Source: an uncultured Prevotellaceae bacterium
GTDB lineage: Bacteria; Bacteroidota; Bacteroidia; Bacteroidales; Bacteroidaceae
Length of the DNA stretch: 23,710 bases
NCBI GenBank assembly: GCA_902775075.1
Contig: CACYKX010000021.1
Coordinates: 1-23,710, forward strand
Reading direction: 5' to 3'
Shown here: piece after piece, positions 16,072 to 23,629 of the stretch
Position numbering within the stretch: position 1 is the stretch's first letter
Layout of the letters: every line of letters begins with the position of its first letter
Notes under the pieces: generated by a model
Databases searched by the model: none
Told to the model about the DNA's origin: nothing
The model's input: the letters and a program-made list of their open reading frames with translations, nothing else
Program-made: the position numbers and the translations under genes

Positions 16072-16863
16072 ATGGGTAAAAGTATAAGAGAAAGATTCGC
16101 AGAGATGTCTCGCCTATATCATTTTACGAGTTTTGAATCAGCGTGCAAGATTGTCGAAAGCAAGCGGCTGAGATTCGGGAAATTGTCACAAATGAATGAT
16201 TTGGTCGAGAGTAATAAGATGGTCTTTCAGCGGGTTGTCTTCGGCGGTTTGGAAGAAGATAATCTAAATGGATTGTTTGCGGAGAAGGAAATGCATAAAT
16301 ACCAACAGATTAGTTTCGCTCAAGACAGATGTGTCGATGGTAGAATATATGAAGGGTTCAATCTTCATCCCATGTGGGGATTGTATGCGGAGAAAGGGGA
16401 AGGAGTCTGCTTGGTATTTGATAAAAAGAAAATGAAATTTGCAGACGGAGATTACGCAAGAGATGTTGAGTACATGGACTATGTGCTCCCAGATTATGGG
16501 TTTATGAATAGGAGTAAATCCGGCCTAAAAGCAGAGATATGGCGAAGGAAAGATGAAATCTTTTTCTGCAAGAGGAAGGAATGGGAGTATGAGCAAGAGT
16601 ATCGTGTAATACGAAGGGCGAAGAAGGAATGGGACGATAACTATTTGGATGTATCTGAGGCTTTGTCTTTTGTAATTCTTTGTAAAAGCGATTCCCTTTG
16701 GAAGGGTGAATCACTATGGTTCGGGCTACAATATAGTGAACTAAAGAGTATTGATAGAAGACTACCAATCCTTTCTTATGAATTCGGGATAGATGGCTAT
16801 GAACTGTGGCGTGATGTCCCGGATGACCCTATATGGACTGAATTCGGTGGATTCTATTGGTGA
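16072..16863 (+). CDS. DUF2971 family protein
   Basis: A 263-residue protein with the conserved blocks of DUF2971: LYHFTSFESA near residue 15, a strand and KLSQMNDLVES (MND...E at 41-46), ISFAQDR, HPMWGLYAEKGEGVCLVFD, a VEYMDY strand and a K-R-K-EWEYEQEYRVIRR segment. The family's biochemical role is not settled; the fold has been compared with ADP-ribosyltransferase-like proteins, which I note as a possibility only. DUF2971 genes are frequent in defence islands. It stands alone between two repeat-and-terminator blocks, so it is probably a single-gene unit. I see no clear promoter in the bases before it. Confidence 0.8.
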   Translation: MGKSIRERFAEMSRLYHFTSFESACKIVESKRLRFGKLSQMNDLVESNKMVFQRVVFGGLEEDNLNGLFAEKEMHKYQQISFAQDRCVDGRIYEGFNLHPMWGLYAEKGEGVCLVFDKKKMKFADGDYARDVEYMDYVLPDYGFMNRSKSGLKAEIWRRKDEIFFCKRKEWEYEQEYRVIRRAKKEWDDNYLDVSEALSFVILCKSDSLWKGESLWFGLQYSELKSIDRRLPILSYEFGIDGYELWRDVPDDPIWTEFGGFYW

Positions 16864-17010
16864 CAGGGAATAGGGGGATGAAGGGACAATGGATGGTTAA
16901 GAATGAAAAATGGAAAATGAAAGGTGAAAAGAGAAAGGTGAAAAATGAAAGGTGAAGAGTAGCTTACGGGTTACGGATGGGGGGCTTAGTAAGTTGAAAA
17001 TTGAAAGGTG
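16864..17010 (+). repeat. GTGAAAGG-type purine-rich degenerate repeats
   Basis: The spacer after the DUF2971 gene is almost free of pyrimidine runs and is made of AGGGAATAGGGGGATG, GGAAAATGAAAGGTGAAAAG and GAAAGGTGAAG-like units. It mirrors the spacer at 15798-15850 and also leads into an AAGGCTGG hairpin. No gene is present. Confidence 0.65.
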
Positions 17011-17039
17011 AAGGCTGGTGCTTAGCATCGGCCTATTTT
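17011..17039 (+). terminator. Terminator-like hairpin of the AAGGCTG...GCCTT family
   Basis: AAGGCTGGTGCT (17011-17022) pairs with AGCATCGGCCT (17024-17034) and is followed by ATTTTG. The T-tract is weaker than in the copies at 14477 and 15856. Confidence 0.6.
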
Positions 17040-17127
17040 GTGTGGGATGAGGGAATAGGTGAGGGAAAAGACCCCGACAGGGTCAAATAATCATGCATCT
17101 ACGGAAAAAAGTGTTAAAAAAAAGAAG

Positions 17128-17183
17128 TGGAGAAAATTTTTGCGAAGTTTTCTCCATTTTTTGTATCTTTGCCAATAATTTGG
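17128..17183 (+). promoter_or_regulatory. abiE promoter with overlapping inverted repeats (candidate AbiEi operator)
   Basis: TTTG at 17139-17142 and TATCTTTG at 17164-17171 are 21 nt apart and form a Bacteroidetes promoter 34 bp upstream of the antitoxin start. A perfect 9-bp inverted repeat, TGGAGAAAA (17128-17136) and TTTTCTCCA (17148-17156), encloses the -33 box, and CCAA-TAAT-TTGG (17172-17183) lies at the likely transcription start. AbiEi antitoxins are known to bind inverted repeats in their own promoter and repress it, so these are natural operator candidates. Confidence 0.75.
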
Positions 17184-17204
17184 TAAGGTCAAAAAGTTAG
17201 TCTT

Positions 17205-17792
17205 ATGAAACGTAGGGACTTGAAAACGAGAATAGAAGGGCTGGATGCAGGGAGCGTTTTCTTTGTATCGGACTTTCTGGATATCAGTTCTGACAAGGAG
17301 ATCAGCAAGATGCTGTCGGAACTGGAGGTGCAGGGAGTGGTGACTCGTCTGGCTAAAGGCATTTATTGTAAACCACGGATGACGCGTTTCGGACCGCAAT
17401 ATCCAGACGTGCGGACAATAGTGGAGGCTGTGGCTCTGCGTGACCATGCCCAGGTGCTGCCTTCGGGGGCTACTGCTGCGAATAGGCTGGGGCTGTCGGA
17501 ACAGGTTCCTATGAAGTATTCGTTTATCACGTCGGGCTCGTCGAGGGTGCTGACGGTAGGGAAGCGGGAGGTTAGGTTACAGAGGGCTGTGCCCCGGAAT
17601 TTTGCCTATAGGACTCAGCTGGCTGCTCTGATGGTGCAGGCTTTGAAGGCTACGGGCAAGCAGAACGTAGGTAATGAAGAACTATGGGCGTTGAAGCGGG
17701 CTATTGACGCTAACGAGAAGAAGGAAGCGTTCAGGCAGGATGTGATGCAGATGCCTATCTGGATGAAGAAAATACTTATGCCCTTGTTGTAG
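17205..17792 (+). CDS. abiEi: AbiEi-like antitoxin (DUF6088 type), type IV toxin-antitoxin system
   Basis: A 195-residue protein. Residues about 16-57 form a winged helix-turn-helix (VFFVSDFLDISSDKEISKML ... VVTRLAKGIYCKP) that should bind the operator upstream. The rest (HAQVLPSGATAANRLGLSEQ, SGSSRVLTVGKREVRLQRAV) is the typical DUF6088/AbiEi antitoxin core. In AbiE systems the antitoxin represses the operon and counters the nucleotidyltransferase toxin without forming a stable complex with it. The toxin gene starts two bases after this stop. The GC content is higher than in the defence operon to the left, so it probably came from a different source. The gene looks complete. Confidence 0.85.
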   Translation: MKRRDLKTRIEGLDAGSVFFVSDFLDISSDKEISKMLSELEVQGVVTRLAKGIYCKPRMTRFGPQYPDVRTIVEAVALRDHAQVLPSGATAANRLGLSEQVPMKYSFITSGSSRVLTVGKREVRLQRAVPRNFAYRTQLAALMVQALKATGKQNVGNEELWALKRAIDANEKKEAFRQDVMQMPIWMKKILMPLL

Positions 17793-17794
17793 AT

Positions 17795-18616
17795 ATGAGT
17801 AAATGGATTGATTTGGATGTTGCGGAACGTAGGGTGATACTGCAGACCGTGTCGGAAGGGAAGAATATCGACCCAGAATCGGTTGAGAAGGACTGGTGGG
17901 TAACGATGGTATTGAAAGCTGTGTTCGGAATGAGCATGGCGAAATATGCTTTCTTCAAGGGAGGTACGAGCCTGAGCAAGGGCTGGAATTTGATTAATCG
18001 TTTCAGTGAGGACATAGATATTGCATTGTACAGGGACTTCTTCCTGATGGAAAAGGGGCTTACCTGTGCTCGGTGTGAGAACAACAATCAGGTAAAACTG
18101 TTGCGTAAGGCATCGCGGGATTTTATTCATTGGGAGTTCAAGGAGGAGATGGAAAAACGTTTGACGGAGATGGGGCTTGACGTGAAGGTGCAGGCTGTGA
18201 CGACTTACATGACGGCTGAAGGCGAGAAGCCCATCGACCATGATGCTGACCCTACGGTGGTGCTGGTGCACTACCCGAGCATCTTTACCGGTAGTCATAC
18301 GTATGTGAAGCCGGTGGTGAAGGTGGAGATCAGCTGCCTGTCGATGAAAGAGCCGTTTGAGGTGAGGCCTATTGCATCGCTGATTTCGGAAGGGTTTGCT
18401 GACGATGACAATGAGACGGCCTGTGACATTGCCACCATATCGCCTGCGAGGACTTTCTTGGAGAAGGCGTTCCTGCTGTGTGAGGAGTATCAGCGGAGGA
18501 GTCCGAAGACGTTGCGTATGAGCAGGCATCTGTATGATCTGGAACGGTTGATGGATACGGAGTATGGCCGTGCGGCACTGGCGGATGGTGCGTTGTATCG
18601 GACCGTTGTGGCGTAA
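17795..18616 (+). CDS. abiEii: AbiEii/AbiGii-type nucleotidyltransferase toxin, apparently C-terminally shortened
   Basis: A 273-residue protein starting two bases after the antitoxin. It has the nucleotidyltransferase core FFKGGTSLSKG (54-63) and SEDIDIAL (71-78, metal-binding D73 and D75), KVEISCLS as the third strand, EKAFLLCEE and RHLYDLERLMDT. Family members modify RNA acceptor ends and halt translation. As I remember Bacteroidetes homologues, they continue for ~60 residues after LYxxVVxH with an Ile/Pro-rich segment; here the frame ends at VVA-TAA and the following DNA shows no trace of that tail in other frames. The catalytic residues are present, so activity is uncertain rather than excluded. 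Confidence 0.82.
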   Translation: MSKWIDLDVAERRVILQTVSEGKNIDPESVEKDWWVTMVLKAVFGMSMAKYAFFKGGTSLSKGWNLINRFSEDIDIALYRDFFLMEKGLTCARCENNNQVKLLRKASRDFIHWEFKEEMEKRLTEMGLDVKVQAVTTYMTAEGEKPIDHDADPTVVLVHYPSIFTGSHTYVKPVVKVEISCLSMKEPFEVRPIASLISEGFADDDNETACDIATISPARTFLEKAFLLCEEYQRRSPKTLRMSRHLYDLERLMDTEYGRAALADGALYRTVVA

Positions 18617-18626
18617 GTCACGAAGT

Positions 18627-18649
18627 CGGAAACTTTTGCAAAATTTCCG
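18627..18649. repeat. 23-bp palindrome just after the AbiEii stop
   Basis: CGGAAA and TTTCCG flank cTTTTGCAAAA, itself palindromic, ten bases after the toxin stop. There is no T-run, so it is not a classic terminator; it may mark the deletion or insertion end that removed the toxin's tail. From here to 18921 I see no gene, only AT-rich DNA with a partial AAGGCTGGTG element at about 18661. Confidence 0.55.
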
Positions 18650-18921
18650 AGTGAAAAAAGAAGGCTGGTGTCCATCTTCGACGAGCGAAGCGACAGAGGT
18701 CGAGCGAAAATGTTAATTGTTAAAATGTTAAATGAGGGCTTCGCAATGGCGGGACCTTTGTTTTGTTTTGGGTGAGGGAATAAAAATGGCGTTTGATGTG
18801 TGTAAAAGGCAGATTTTTGTGTTTTTCTCTTCTGTGTGGAATGTTTTTGGGAATTTTGCAGTATGATTTTGGTTTTATAAAACTGCGAGAATTGCAAAAA
18901 TATTAAATGAGCAGCAGCTTT

Positions 18922-19158
18922 GAACACGAATTTCTCGATTGACACGAATGGCTCGATAAAATCTCGTAGAAAAAGAACACGAATTGCCATTAATTATCCG
19001 AAAATTATTTTTTGAACACGAATTTCTCGAATAACACGAATAGCTCGATTAAATCTCGCTGGAAAAGAACACGAATTGCCATTAATTATCCGAAAATTAT
19101 TTTTTGAACACGAATTTCTCGAATAACACGAATAGCTCGATTAAATCTCGCAGAAAAA
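18922..19158. repeat. Tandem 92-bp repeats with GAACACGAAT motifs (about 2.6 copies)
   Basis: GAACACGAATTTCTCGA recurs at 18922, 19014 and 19106, a constant 92-bp step. Copies two and three are nearly identical; the first carries several substitutions. Each unit also has an internal GAACACGAATTGCC. A short relative lies at 15991-16018. Such ACACGAAT repeats are, from memory, common between genes in Prevotella-like genomes; no function is known. Behind the array, about 19165-19205, are tandem CTTTAC hexamers. No gene lies in 18617-19304. Confidence 0.88.
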
Positions 19159-19253
19159 CTCTTTAACCGTTAACCTTTACCTTTACCTTTACCTTTACCC
19201 GTTAACCATTACACCCTTACAACCCTAAAACAGAATTGCGATAAGCACACAAA

Positions 19254-19283
19254 AAAGAGGTTCATTACAAAATGAACCTCTTT
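19254..19283. terminator. Bidirectional intrinsic terminator
   Basis: A perfect 13-bp stem, AAAGAGGTTCATT (19254-19266) and AATGAACCTCTTT (19271-19283), has an ACAA loop, an A-tract before it and a T-tract after it. It ends the minus-strand adhesin gene (stop at 19305-19307) and can also stop plus-strand transcription from the abiE side. Confidence 0.93.
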
Positions 19284-19304
19284 TTTTGTATCCTCTTTTA
19301 AGTG

Positions 19305-22300
19305 TTATTTCACTATCAATTTCCTGACGGTATTGAGGCCTTGGGCTGAAACTCGGACGAAGTAGGTGCCGGCGGCGAGGCCTTTGAGGGGGAGGGTAGA
19401 GGTGGCGGCGTTGCCTTCGATAGTGTGCGTCATTACCGTCCTGCCGTTCAAGTCCACAACGCTTACCTCCGCGGTGCCGCTGATGCCGTTCAGCGTCAGC
19501 GTAGTGTTGCCGTTGGCGGGGTTGGGGTAAATCGTAACGCGGGCGTCCTCAGTCATCGCGTCGATGCCAATGCAAACCGGAGTTGTAAACGTCACAGTGT
19601 CAGACCATTCTCCCCAGACGGTGTCGTTGCACACGGCACGCACGGCTGCAATCCACTCGCCGCTATGGCCGGTAGCGTCAAAGAAGTAGGAAGTGCTTGT
19701 CGTAGTGGCGTTGAACACCAACCCAGGAGTGTTGAGGTTTTCGATATTGATTTCATAGACATCTGCCGAGTCGTTCCAGTGGAAAGTGAACTCGTATGCG
19801 TGGTCTGCCCAAGGCACTTCCTGTGTGTAGTAAAGGCCTGTTACCGTGGGGCATACAACTATGTCGTTGGTGTCAGGAGGATCCAGCGGACGGGGCAGCG
19901 TGCGGCAGCTACCCATCGTGGCTTCGCTGACGTTGTCCTCGCCGCAGACGGCAATAACCGAAAACAGATACTCGCTGTCAGCTTCAAGGTTGCGGACCAC
20001 GTAGTTGGGCTGAAGCGTTGTGACTGATGTGTCGCCGTAGGCCAGCGTCCATTGTGTCTCGTTGCTGCCTGGCGTCCAGTTGACTGCAATGGTGTCTATG
20101 CCAGGCTCAAACGACAGTGCGCCAGGCTGGTGGCAGTACTCCAGTTCGTGCAGCTCAACGTCGTCCAGATAGCTCATTGCCGAGGCGTAGCTGTCTCCGT
20201 TTACGATTCCGCGTATCGCCACAAAGCGTCCGGTGCCGCTATAGGCAAGCAGCGGTACGCTGAAGCTTGAGTAGCTGCCTGTGCCAGTGACTGTTACGGT
20301 GTCGACGGCCTCAAACGAACTCTCGTTGGTGGGGTCGGACATCACACCGATAACGAACACCGGGTCATCCATCATATTAAAATAGTCTATCTTCACGGCC
20401 TTGAATCTCAGTTCGGTATAGGTCGCGTTGATGCTCTCGTCCAATTCGGGCAGGGTAATTATGACATTGTCGAGCAGTCCGGCCGTAAGGTTCCAGTAAA
20501 GGCTCTTGCCGCCACCGGGACCGTTGCTGCTCACCTGCGGATAGAACGAGCTGTAGTTGCGCAGACGGTTCCAGCAAGGAACAAATTCCTCGCCGCTACC
20601 GATGCCCTCCACGCAGTCCTCAAAACCGTACGTGTAGGGCAGTGTCGTTATGGGCAGACAGGCGGTGCGTACGGTCAACGTTGCCGGCAGACTTGTGTCG
20701 CCGGTATAGCACAACTTCTTGACGCTGAACACGTACTCCGTATTTGGCGTAAGCCCCGTGGCTGTGTATGAGGGTATGTAGGTGACCACTGCAGTGTCGG
20801 CATATTCCACCAGCCACACCTGCGCGTCGTCGCCGGCCACCCAGGTCAGGTCAATCATCGTCTGCATCGGGTCTGCGTCAAGGCCTGTGGGGATGGGGCA
20901 GTAGACAGGCTCTATGCTGATGTTGTCAACCGCTGCGGGCGGGTTTTGGGGCGTATAGTCGTCGTTCTCCCACATAAACATCAGTGCGTAGAGACCGCTG
21001 TCGGTCACTTCGAAGGTGCCCAGATGTGTCGTCCAGTTGCTCTCGCCACTCATATAGTGGTTTTGCTGGTTCAGGTCTATCCATCCCGTCGGAACGCTGC
21101 TGTAGTGGTTGTTGTTGATGGGGTAGGAGCCGGCCTGCGGCAAAGCGTTGGCGGGCACTATGAAAGCGCGCAGGAAATGGAAGTCGTCGTCGCCCTGGCA
21201 GCGCCAGTCGAAGGTGCAGGCATAGTGTGCCGCGTCAAGGACAATGGTGCGGTAGGCATAGCTGACGTTGAAGGCTGCACCGCTATAGGTGTTGCTGGTG
21301 CCTCCGTCCTGCGACACGTAGAGGGCGTGCTGTCCCTGTGGCGTGTTGTTGGCCGCTGCGCCCACATACCAGCGGTTGGTCTGGCCGGTGCCGTTCAGTA
21401 TCCACTGGCGGCTTGCAAGCGAATCTTCAAAGTCGCAGAAGTAGGGCAGTGTCGTTACCGGACCGCCGGCCAGGGTGTTGAAGATGCCCGTGGTGACGAG
21501 GCTCGTGTCGCCTTCGCCGCAAACTGCGGCAACCTCGAATGTGTATTCTGTGTTGAAATCCAGGTCTGAAGCCAGATAGAACGTGTCTTGCACGTAAACC
21601 TCGACATTGCCATAGCGCACCACCCACAGGCTCTCCGAGCCGCCGCGATGCCAGCTGAGCAGCATCTCGTCCTCGGTTGCCGTGGCCGTAAGCTGCTGAG
21701 GCTGCGGACACACGATGCGTTCCAAGCTGATGTTGTCGATGGCTGCAGGCAGGTCGGTGCTGGCATCGTAGCCATCGGTCTCCCAGTAGAATACGAGGTG
21801 GTAGCAGCCCGAAGTGGGAACGGTTACAACCGTCGAATGGCTTGTCCAGGTGGTCTGTCCGTAGAAGGGAATGCCCTGCGGGTTAAGGTCTATCCATCCT
21901 GCCGGCACTGCCGTAGAGTGCGGCGAGGACGGGAAGTTGGGCGGTGTGGAAGAGTAGATGGTTGCCGACGAGGGTGCAAGGAAGGCACGCAGGAAATGGT
22001 AATAGCTGGTCGTGCCTCCGTTGGTCCTCCAGTCGCCGTAGGCGCGCCAATCGAAGTTCACCTGCCAGTCGCCTGCCGTGAGGTTGAAGTCGCGATAGGC
22101 GTAGGCACCAATCCAGTCGTCGCCTCCAGTGTTGGTGGCACCGCTGTCTTTCGATATGTATAAGCCGTAAAGTCCTGGCTGTGTGTTGTTGGCAGCCGTG
22201 CCGAACCACCAGTGCGGCACCTGTGTGGCGCCGGGTGTGAACCAGGCTTCGCGCTCGTCGGCACTCTCAAAATCACAGAAGTAGGGATAGTCCGACACCG

Positions 22301-23306
22301 GTGCCGCGGTCAGCGTGCTTGCGGTGATGAAGGCAGCGTTGCTCGTGTCGCCAATGTCGCACACCGAGCGCACATAGAAGTAGTATTGTGTGCCGGCCTG
22401 CAATCCGGTGACGGTGGCAAAGGTGTCGTTCACCGTCAGCATAGTGCCTGCTCCGGTGCCCGGTGCGAGTGTCGTTGTGGCATACTCTACGACAAATGTG
22501 GACGTATAGGCAGGATTGTTCCAAGACAGAGTGACCGACGATGTGTCGATGCCGGTCGAGACAAGGTTCTGCGGCGTTGGGCACACGTTCACGGGGTAAT
22601 CAAAGCGGTAGTAGCGGTTGGTGTCGGGCCAATAGCCGGCAATGAGCGTTGCAGACTGGCCTGATGTATAGTGTGTTGCGGTGTGGTTGTCGTCCACAAT
22701 CCAAAGGTCTGTCTCGCTGGCCGCAATACCCTGCTGGCGGGTCTGTCCAGGCGTCAGCGGAGGCCTGCGCGAGGGGTATACTATCTCTATGTCGCCATTC
22801 TCATAGAGGTGCACCTGATAGCGGAACAGCGCTTGGCGCGTAGAGCTGGAGTAGGTCTGCAGTGCATATTCAACCACCAGCACGCGGTCGGGTGCCGTAC
22901 CGAAGGTCTGGAAGTGCACGTACGCGCTGTCTGAGACGTAGCCCGAGCAGCCAAAAAAGACAATCTTGGGCAGGTTCTTGTTCAGGTTGCTGGGGTGGAA
23001 CGGCGAGCCTTGATAGCCACTGGTGGTGAGGGCGCGCGCGCCGCCCAGTCGCAACACACCTGCCAGAGTGACAGAGAATTGCGAATAGCTTGTGTCGGCA
23101 AAAGGAAAGTCAAAACCAATGTTTTCGATATACGAGCGGCGGTAATAGACGCTTCCGTCTACAAGTAGGTTGCGGGTACTGTCGAGCGTGTACCATAGTG
23201 AGGGGTCGTGCCCCGTACTGAATTGATAATCGGCCAGCATCTGTCCGTTGGCCGATGCCCCGAAAGCCAGCAAAAATGCCAGCAAAACATAATTTCGTGT
23301 CTTCAT
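19305..23306 (-). CDS. Large secreted multi-domain adhesin-like protein with fibronectin III and cleaved-adhesin repeats and a T9SS C-terminal signal
   Basis: I place the start at 23306 (MKTRNYVLLAFLLAFGASAN), which gives a signal peptide; the open frame extends 21 codons further up but overlaps the promoter. The 1333-aa product has, roughly: signal peptide 1-22; an N-terminal beta domain 25-235; Fn3 at 241-335; a jelly-roll domain of the cleaved-adhesin/choice-of-anchor J kind at 338-530; Fn3 533-612; a second jelly-roll 620-800 very like the first; Fn3 803-882; a third, divergent jelly-roll 889-1056; Fn3 1058-1137 and 1152-1243; and a type A T9SS sorting domain 1256-1333 (VTIYPNPANG ... GTYFVRV ... 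RKLIVK). It should be exported by type IX secretion and anchored at the surface, probably for adhesion or glycan contact. It is GC-rich and intact, likely chromosomal backbone. Confidence 0.92.
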   Translation of the reverse strand: MKTRNYVLLAFLLAFGASANGQMLADYQFSTGHDPSLWYTLDSTRNLLVDGSVYYRRSYIENIGFDFPFADTSYSQFSVTLAGVLRLGGARALTTSGYQGSPFHPSNLNKNLPKIVFFGCSGYVSDSAYVHFQTFGTAPDRVLVVEYALQTYSSSTRQALFRYQVHLYENGDIEIVYPSRRPPLTPGQTRQQGIAASETDLWIVDDNHTATHYTSGQSATLIAGYWPDTNRYYRFDYPVNVCPTPQNLVSTGIDTSSVTLSWNNPAYTSTFVVEYATTTLAPGTGAGTMLTVNDTFATVTGLQAGTQYYFYVRSVCDIGDTSNAAFITASTLTAAPVSDYPYFCDFESADEREAWFTPGATQVPHWWFGTAANNTQPGLYGLYISKDSGATNTGGDDWIGAYAYRDFNLTAGDWQVNFDWRAYGDWRTNGGTTSYYHFLRAFLAPSSATIYSSTPPNFPSSPHSTAVPAGWIDLNPQGIPFYGQTTWTSHSTVVTVPTSGCYHLVFYWETDGYDASTDLPAAIDNISLERIVCPQPQQLTATATEDEMLLSWHRGGSESLWVVRYGNVEVYVQDTFYLASDLDFNTEYTFEVAAVCGEGDTSLVTTGIFNTLAGGPVTTLPYFCDFEDSLASRQWILNGTGQTNRWYVGAAANNTPQGQHALYVSQDGGTSNTYSGAAFNVSYAYRTIVLDAAHYACTFDWRCQGDDDFHFLRAFIVPANALPQAGSYPINNNHYSSVPTGWIDLNQQNHYMSGESNWTTHLGTFEVTDSGLYALMFMWENDDYTPQNPPAAVDNISIEPVYCPIPTGLDADPMQTMIDLTWVAGDDAQVWLVEYADTAVVTYIPSYTATGLTPNTEYVFSVKKLCYTGDTSLPATLTVRTACLPITTLPYTYGFEDCVEGIGSGEEFVPCWNRLRNYSSFYPQVSSNGPGGGKSLYWNLTAGLLDNVIITLPELDESINATYTELRFKAVKIDYFNMMDDPVFVIGVMSDPTNESSFEAVDTVTVTGTGSYSSFSVPLLAYSGTGRFVAIRGIVNGDSYASAMSYLDDVELHELEYCHQPGALSFEPGIDTIAVNWTPGSNETQWTLAYGDTSVTTLQPNYVVRNLEADSEYLFSVIAVCGEDNVSEATMGSCRTLPRPLDPPDTNDIVVCPTVTGLYYTQEVPWADHAYEFTFHWNDSADVYEINIENLNTPGLVFNATTTSTSYFFDATGHSGEWIAAVRAVCNDTVWGEWSDTVTFTTPVCIGIDAMTEDARVTIYPNPANGNTTLTLNGISGTAEVSVVDLNGRTVMTHTIEGNAATSTLPLKGLAAGTYFVRVSAQGLNTVRKLIVK

Positions 23307-23326
23307 AGCGTTTAATTTACGAAGTG

Positions 23327-23356
23327 CAAAAATACACAAAAAAATCAGAATTGCAA
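23327..23356 (-). promoter_or_regulatory. Promoter of the T9SS adhesin gene
   Basis: On the minus strand, TTG (23356-23354) and TATTTTTG (23334-23327) are 19 nt apart and fit the Bacteroidetes consensus. The adhesin ATG follows 20 bp downstream. This supports the start at 23306 over the longer frame. Confidence 0.78.
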
Positions 23357-23442
23357 GTAAATCGACCAAATAAAGGTGATTTTTTCATCAAATGGCACAA
23401 ATTGTCACACAATGTCATACGCCGTTTCCCTCAACATTTGTC

Positions 23443-23574
23443 CCTTTCACTCCCCTTTCACTCCCCTTTCACTCCTCTTTCACTCCCCTTTCACTCCTCT
23501 TTCACTCCTCTTTCACTCCTCTTTCACTCCTCTTTCACTCCTCTTTCACTCCCCTTTTACTCCCCTTTCACTCC
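23443..23574. repeat. 11-bp minisatellite, 12 units of YCTTTCACTCC
   Basis: Twelve consecutive 11-bp units run from 23443 to 23574. They differ only in the first base (C or T), except the eleventh unit, which has a T for C (CCTTTTACTCC). The array lies about 90 bp upstream of the adhesin promoter. Read on the other strand (GGAGTGAAAGR) it belongs to the degenerate GTGAAAGG families at 15798 and 16864. The reading frames through it are low-complexity and not genes. Confidence 0.95.
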
Positions 23575-23585
23575 CCAGAAACGGT

Positions 23586-23624
23586 GCAGGCAGGGATGCC
23601 TGCGCTCCAGGACCAACACTGGTC
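23586..23624. repeat. Two adjacent perfect hairpins
   Basis: GCAGGCA-GGGA-TGCCTGC (23586-23603) and GACCA-ACAC-TGGTC (23611-23624) stand between the minisatellite and the terminal inverted repeat. There is no T-run, so they are not terminators. Confidence 0.7.
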
Positions 23625-23629
23625 GTTGT

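Noticed and set aside
18922..19158. CRISPR array
   Set aside because: The 92-bp units are repeated as a whole with no unique spacers, and there are no cas genes.
19425..20027. Plus-strand ORFs inside the adhesin gene (also at 20946-21569, 21588-22163 and 22212-22664)
   Set aside because: They are shadows of the minus-strand T9SS gene, rich in Arg, Val, Ala and Cys, with no ribosome-binding site or recognisable domain.
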